A model generated the notes under the pieces. That model worked only from the letters and a program-made list of their open reading frames with translations, had not been told where the DNA came from and made no database searches. From assembly GCA_030837445.1 (NCBI GenBank), contig JAUPKM010000568.1, forward strand, positions 1 through 8,657: a DNA stretch of 8,657 bases, given 5' to 3'. Positions 5,525-8,657 of this stretch are shown piece after piece; position 1 is the first letter of the stretch; every line of letters starts with the position of its first letter. The DNA comes from Actinomycetota bacterium (GTDB taxonomy: Bacteria; Actinomycetota; Actinomycetes; S36-B12; UBA10799). Position numbers and translations under genes: made by a program.

Positions 5525-6306
5525 CCGAGTCCCGAGCAGATCGTCAGCCCGCGACCGGTGCGCTGACGCACCTGATTCCCGTTGACCGCGACGCTGCAGG
5601 TGACGTCACGCCCCACATTGACCACCGCGACGCTGGCTGAGGTCTTGGCCGGCGCAGAGAGGCTGACCTCCTTGCTCCACGGCAGCGCGACGTTGAACTC
5701 GGTCTGCATGATCCCGCCGGTGTCGACATAGGTGATGTTGATGGCGCGGCCCTCGCCGCTGACGCTGTAGACAACGGTCTCGGTTTCGGTGGGCGACGTG
5801 GTCTGGTCGGGGCTGCCCGGGGTGGTCGGTTCGGTGGTGCCGGGGCGGGTGGTCGACGGACCCGGCAGGATGGTGACCGTCGGCCGCGGGGCACGTGTGG
5901 TCGTGGGCGCCTGGGTCGGGGTGGTCGTCCGGGAAGAGGTGGTAGTCGGGTTCGCCGGCGCCACCGTGGTGGACTCCCGCGAGGAATTACTGACGATGAC
6001 CAGTGCAAGAACAAGTCCGGCGACCAGCAGCAGCGCTGCGGCAGCGACGATCCAGAGCCAGCGCGGCGACTTCGGCGGCTGTGGAGGCGGCGGCGGGCCG
6101 GCCTGGTAGCCCGGCTGCCAGTAGGTGGGCAGTTGCTGGGTCGGCTGGGTCAGCGGTGCGCCGTAGTTCTGACCGCCGTACTGCTGACCGCCGTAGTTCT
6201 GGCCCGAGTAGCCCGGAGCCCAATACTGACCCGAATAGGCGGGATCGGTGTTTGCCGGATACCCCGACGCCCCGGTCGGGTCCGACCACTGGCGCGGTTC
6301 GCTCAT
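5521..6306 (-). CDS. Proline/threonine-rich single-pass membrane protein with MmpS-like domain (Rv2507-type)
   Basis: This 261-residue protein matches M. tuberculosis Rv2507 by position and character. Residues 1-70 form a Gly/Tyr/Gln-rich cytoplasmic tail, followed by PPPPPQPPKSPR (71-82). A single membrane helix spans about 83-106 (WLWIVAAAALLLVAGLVLAL). Residues 111-177 are a Thr/Pro/Ser linker, a plausible site of mycobacterial O-mannosylation. The C-terminal domain (about 178-259) reads VVYSVSGEGRAINITYVDTG, then NVALPWSKEV and a paired-cysteine end (C237, C257). This resembles the periplasmic domain of MmpS proteins, which accompany MmpL lipid exporters; no mmpL gene is present here. The ATG at 6306 has GAGGA 6 nt upstream, which supports the start. 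Its function is unknown; a role in the cell envelope is inferred from topology. It lies 94 bp downstream of bkaR on the same strand. Confidence 0.87.
   Translation of the reverse strand: MSEPRQWSDPTGASGYPANTDPAYSGQYWAPGYSGQNYGGQQYGGQNYGAPLTQPTQQLPTYWQPGYQAGPPPPPQPPKSPRWLWIVAAAALLLVAGLVLALVIVSNSSRESTTVAPANPTTTSSRTTTPTQAPTTTRAPRPTVTILPGPSTTRPGTTEPTTPGSPDQTTSPTETETVVYSVSGEGRAINITYVDTGGIMQTEFNVALPWSKEVSLSAPAKTSASVAVVNVGRDVTCSVAVNGNQVRQRTGRGLTICSGLG
6157..6237 (-). repeat. Tyr/Gly/Gln low-complexity repeat in the MmpS-like protein
   Basis: Residues 24-50 consist of degenerate short units ending in Gln-Tyr or Asn-Tyr and Gly-Gly-Gln (SGQYW, SGQNYGG, QQYGG, QNYGA). The DNA is correspondingly repetitive. 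Such tails are cytoplasmic in this topology and can bind partners or self-associate; this is inference from composition. Confidence 0.7.
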
Positions 6307-6324
6307 GCCGTCCTCACGACCAGC

Positions 6325-6330
6325 AGGCTA
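6325..6330 (-). promoter_or_regulatory. Candidate -10 for the MmpS-like gene
   Basis: On the minus strand TAGCCT (TANNNT) would start transcription near 6318, giving a leader of about 12 nt that still holds the GAGGA ribosome binding site. No good -35 is visible. It implies that the gene need not depend on read-through from bkaR. Confidence 0.3.
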
Positions 6331-6370
6331 CCCGCGCAGACGGGGTGTTCCCTGAGAGGTGTTTAGGGAT

Positions 6371-6399
6371 GTCGGCCGGGCGGCCGGTGGGTGGCCGAC
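6371..6399 (-). terminator. GC-rich hairpin just after bkaR, possible terminator
   Basis: GTCGGCC (6371-6377) and GGCCGAC (6393-6399) are perfect 7-bp inverted repeats around a 15-nt GC-rich loop, beginning one base after the bkaR stop codon. There is no T-tract, which is common for mycobacterial terminators but also weakens the call. It could equally act as a 3' stabilising structure. Confidence 0.4.
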
Positions 6400-6400
6400 G

Positions 6401-7078
6401 TTACTGGTACTGGCGCCGCTCATTATCTGGTGCTGGTGGCGCCAGCGCCGCCCGGGTCATGGCTCGCAGGACATCGCGTGAGTGTTCGGTCGAGCGGGCT
6501 CCGGCGGACTTTATGCTGTGCGCCGTCGAGTTCATCAGCCCGAACACGGCGTGCGCCATTACCCGGGCGTCGTCCTCGGCGAGGTCGGCGTGGAGCCGGG
6601 TCAGTACCCCGACCCAGGTCTCGACGTAGCTGCGCTGCGCACGTCGAACCTGCCGTTGCGCGACGACCGGCAGGCTGGCCAGATCGCGATCCTGGATCCG
6701 GATCAGGTCCGGCTCGGTCAGGGCGAAGTCGAGGTGGAACTCGATCAGCCTGTCGAGGGCCGACTGTGCTTCAGAGGCTTCAACGCTTTCGGCGGCCACC
6801 ACCTCCCGAGCCCCGTCCAGCAATCGGGTGCTGATACCCACGAGCAACTCCACCAGCAGCGCCTCCTTGCCGGGGAAGTGCCGGTAGATGGCCGGTCCGC
6901 TGATACCGGCGGCAGCGCCGATGTCCTCCAGACGTACTGCGAGGTAACCCCGCTCGGCCATCAGCGAGGCAGCGGCGGCGAGCAACTGGGCGCGGCGGTC
7001 GGACTTCTGCTTCTCCCGCCCGGGGTGCGGTGCGGCCGCTTGCGAACCGCGCCGGATCGGCGCCGTCGAATCGGTCAT
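6401..7078 (-). CDS. bkaR: TetR-family repressor BkaR of branched-chain keto-acid metabolism
   Basis: This 225-residue protein has a TetR N-terminal domain: helix-turn-helix at about 48-67 (VRLEDIGAAAGISGPAIYRH) followed by FPGKEALL, preceded by a basic arm of about 28 residues. The rest is a helical ligand and dimer domain. It corresponds by position and sequence to Rv2506, described as BkaR, a repressor of a divergent operon for branched-chain keto-acid/leucine degradation. The ligand is probably an acyl-CoA of that pathway, which is inference. I chose ATG 7078 because GGAGG lies 6 nt upstream (7089-7085). A GTG at 7096 would add six residues but would place that ribosome binding site inside the gene. 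The large inverted repeat between this gene and accD1 is its expected operator and should also give autoregulation. Confidence 0.88.
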   Translation of the reverse strand: MTDSTAPIRRGSQAAAPHPGREKQKSDRRAQLLAAAASLMAERGYLAVRLEDIGAAAGISGPAIYRHFPGKEALLVELLVGISTRLLDGAREVVAAESVEASEAQSALDRLIEFHLDFALTEPDLIRIQDRDLASLPVVAQRQVRRAQRSYVETWVGVLTRLHADLAEDDARVMAHAVFGLMNSTAHSIKSAGARSTEHSRDVLRAMTRAALAPPAPDNERRQYQ

Positions 7079-7084
7079 GCCGGA

Positions 7085-7089
7085 CCTCC
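7085..7089 (-). promoter_or_regulatory. Ribosome binding site of bkaR
   Basis: On the minus strand GGAGG sits 6 nt before the ATG at 7078. It decides the start codon against the upstream in-frame GTG at 7096, which would have to read through it. Confidence 0.75.
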
Positions 7090-7100
7090 GGGGCACCCAC

Positions 7101-7130
7101 TGGACGAACTGAGTTAATCTTCACTAACCT
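7101..7130 (+). promoter_or_regulatory. Candidate accD1 promoter
   Basis: TGGACG (7101-7106, 4 of 6 to TTGACA), an 18-bp spacer and TAACCT (7125-7130, TANNNT) predict a start near 7137 and a leader of about 28 nt. The leader contains AAGGGA (7155-7160), 5 nt before the ATG at 7166. The -10 lies inside the palindromic operator. Confidence 0.45.
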
Positions 7131-7153
7131 AACATCAGTTAGTCGTGATTAAC
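7113..7153. promoter_or_regulatory. Large double palindrome, probable BkaR operator
   Basis: GTTAATCTTCACTAAC (7113-7128) and GTTAGTCGTGATTAAC (7138-7153) flank a 9-bp spacer. The left arm matches the reverse complement of the right arm at 13 of 16 positions. Each arm is itself an inverted repeat with GTTA...TAAC ends, so the region can be read as two TetR sites with centres 25 bp apart. An extra half-site CTAAC (7129-7133) lies in the spacer. The site overlaps the candidate accD1 -10 and transcription start, which suits repression by blocking RNA polymerase. The repeat is seen directly; BkaR as its ligand is inferred from position. Confidence 0.8.
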
Positions 7154-7165
7154 CAAGGGACTTCG

Positions 7166-8657
7166 ATGGCATCAGCCGCCGCCAACCGCGAGGCGCACCT
7201 GCACCTCGTCGCTCAGCTGCGTGAGAAGTTGGCCGCCGCGGCGCTCGGCGGGTCGCAGCGCTCTCGCGACCGCCACGTCGAGCGCGGCAAACTGTTGCCC
7301 CGCGACCGGGTCGACGGTCTTCTCGACCCAGGCAGTCCGCTGTTGGAGATCGCCCCGCTGGCTGCCGACGGCCTGTACGGGGGCGACTGCCCCGCGGCGG
7401 GGATCATCACCGGTATCGGCCGGGTGTCGGGTCGGGAGTGCGTGATCGTCGCCAACGATCCCACCGTCAAGGGCGGCACCTACTACCCGGTGACGGTCAA
7501 GAAGCACCTGCGCGCTCAGGAGATCGCCGCTCAGAACCGGCTCCCGTGCATCTACCTGGTCGACTCCGGCGGGGCCTTTCTGCCCCGCCAGGACGAGGTG
7601 TTCCCCGACCGCGATCATTTCGGCCGCATCTTCTACAACCAGGCCCGGCTGAGCGCGGCGGGTATCCCGCAGATCGCAGCGGTGCTCGGGTCCTGCACCG
7701 CCGGCGGTGCCTACGTGCCCGCGATGAGCGACGAGACGGTCATCGTCCGTAACCAGGGCACCATCTTCCTGGGCGGGCCGCCGCTGGTGAAGGCGGCCAC
7801 CGGCGAGGTGGTGACAGCCGAGGACCTCGGTGGGGGCGACCTGCACGCCAAAACCTCCGGTGTCGTCGACCACCTCGCCGTCGATGACGGGGATGCGTTG
7901 CGCATCGTCCGGAACATCGTCGCCACCCTCGGACCGCGGCCGTCCGCCCCGTGGGACGTCCGGTCCACCGTCGATCCGATCGCCGACCAGAGCGAGTTGT
8001 ACGACGTCGTCCCGGTCGATGCCCGGGTGCCCTATGACGTGCACGAGGTGATCACCCGCATCATCGACGGTGGCGAGTTCGCCGAGTTCAAGACCGAATA
8101 CGGCGCGACCCTGGTCACCGGGTTCGCGCGGATTCACGGTCACCCGGTCGGAATCATCGCGAACAACGGTGTGCTTTTCGGCGAATCCGCGCTCAAGGGA
8201 GCGCATTTCATCCAGTTGTGCGACAAGCGCAGCATCCCGTTGGTGTTCCTGCAGAACATCACCGGCTTCATGGTCGGTCGTGAATACGAGGCCGGCGGGA
8301 TCGCCAAGCACGGTGCGAAGATGGTCACCGCGGTGGCCTGCGCCCGGGTACCGAAGTTCACTGTCGTCATCGGTGGGTCCTACGGCGCCGGAAACTACTC
8401 GATGTGCGGCCGTGCGTACTCGCCCCGCTTCCTGTGGATGTGGCCCAACGCCCGAATCTCGGTGATGGGCGGGGAACAGGCCGCCTCGGTGCTGGCCACG
8501 GTGCGCGCCGACATGACTGCTGAGGAGACGGAGGCTTTCAAGGCGCCGATCCGCGCCCAGTACGAGGAGCAGGGCAACCCCTACTACGCGACGGCCCGGT
8601 TGTGGGACGACGGTGTGATCGACCCGGCTGACACCAGAACCGTTCTCGGCCTGGCGC
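7166..8657 (+). CDS. accD1: 3-methylcrotonyl-CoA carboxylase carboxyltransferase (beta) subunit, 3' end missing
   Basis: The 497 visible codons are open to the window edge; the M. tuberculosis protein is about 529 residues as I recall, so only the tail is missing. This biotin-dependent carboxyltransferase transfers CO2 from carboxybiotin on AccA1 to 3-methylcrotonyl-CoA in leucine degradation, in the cytoplasm. The crotonase-like N and C domains carry the two oxyanion-hole glycine motifs, GSCTAGGAYVPAMSDE (175-190) and GGSYGAGNYSMCGRAY (403-418). Other family blocks are YLVDSGGAFLPRQDEVFPD (130-148), GTIFLGGPPLVKAATGE (198-214) and LQNITGFMVGREYEAGGIAK (362-381). These are characteristic of MCC beta rather than propionyl- or acetyl-CoA carboxylase beta subunits. 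The gene is divergent from bkaR across an 87-bp region holding a large operator. The biotin carboxylase subunit gene (accA1) would be expected just beyond the window. Confidence 0.95.
   Translation, partial: MASAAANREAHLHLVAQLREKLAAAALGGSQRSRDRHVERGKLLPRDRVDGLLDPGSPLLEIAPLAADGLYGGDCPAAGIITGIGRVSGRECVIVANDPTVKGGTYYPVTVKKHLRAQEIAAQNRLPCIYLVDSGGAFLPRQDEVFPDRDHFGRIFYNQARLSAAGIPQIAAVLGSCTAGGAYVPAMSDETVIVRNQGTIFLGGPPLVKAATGEVVTAEDLGGGDLHAKTSGVVDHLAVDDGDALRIVRNIVATLGPRPSAPWDVRSTVDPIADQSELYDVVPVDARVPYDVHEVITRIIDGGEFAEFKTEYGATLVTGFARIHGHPVGIIANNGVLFGESALKGAHFIQLCDKRSIPLVFLQNITGFMVGREYEAGGIAKHGAKMVTAVACARVPKFTVVIGGSYGAGNYSMCGRAYSPRFLWMWPNARISVMGGEQAASVLATVRADMTAEETEAFKAPIRAQYEEQGNPYYATARLWDDGVIDPADTRTVLGLA

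Noticed and set aside
5773..5976. Thr/Pro-coding stretch considered as a frameshifted or non-coding region
   Set aside because: The frame is continuous from the membrane helix into the MmpS-like domain, and such stalks are normal in mycobacterial surface proteins.
7079..7096. GTG at 7096 as the bkaR start
   Set aside because: The good GGAGG site for ATG 7078 would then be inside the gene, and no ribosome binding site precedes the GTG.
6482..7117. 211-codon plus-strand frame opposite bkaR
   Set aside because: It is antisense to a clear TetR helix-turn-helix gene, with no ribosome binding site or family match.
7172..8311. 379-codon minus-strand frame antisense to accD1
   Set aside because: accD1 is unambiguous on the plus strand along this whole stretch and the antisense product shows no motif.

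Overview
The window looks like a chromosomal segment of a mycobacterium, probably a non-tuberculous or Mycolicibacterium-type species. The DNA is GC-rich with GC-rich third codon positions. The gene order orn, DUF853 ATPase, cmrA, UMF1-type transporter, proline-rich MmpS-like protein, bkaR, accD1 follows, as I remember it, the M. tuberculosis order Rv2511, Rv2510c, Rv2509, Rv2508c, Rv2507, Rv2506, Rv2502c, with all strands flipped. The species call rests on recognised proteins and remembered synteny, not on a database search.

Layout. The window opens with the 5' part of oligoribonuclease (minus strand, 1-190), divergent from a HerA-like/DUF853 ATPase (273-1859). Next is a two-gene operon (1922-3312): a FadR-type GntR regulator and an integral-membrane fatty acid hydroxylase/sterol desaturase-family enzyme, coupled by an ATGA overlap. 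I do not recall this pair at this locus in M. tuberculosis. A perfect FadR-type palindrome, TGGTCTGACCA, lies just upstream of the regulator. The mycolate reductase cmrA (minus, 3309-4115) is convergent with the hydroxylase and divergent from an Atg22/UMF1-like MFS protein (4145-5524). The MFS protein is convergent with a single-pass membrane protein carrying an MmpS-like extracellular domain (minus, 5521-6306). The TetR repressor bkaR (minus, 6401-7078) is divergent from accD1 (7166 to the window end), the carboxyltransferase subunit of 3-methylcrotonyl-CoA carboxylase. An unusually large inverted repeat, the probable BkaR operator, lies between them.

Function and regulation. Three lipid or acyl-CoA themes meet here: the last reduction step of mycolic acid synthesis (cmrA), an acyl-CoA-type regulator with a lipid hydroxylase (the GntR operon), and leucine/branched-chain keto-acid catabolism (bkaR-accD1). 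Several genes (orn, the GntR gene, cmrA, the MFS gene) have a -10-like hexamer placed so that transcription would start at or next to the initiation codon, suggesting leaderless mRNAs. Both convergent gene pairs end in the same 4-bp TTAG stop overlap, leaving no intergenic space.

No RNA genes, insertion sequences, CRISPR arrays or phage genes were seen. No gene-free stretch exceeds 100 bases. The most novel-looking element is the FadR-like regulator/hydroxylase module with its operator. The best regulatory signal is the double palindrome at 7113-7153.
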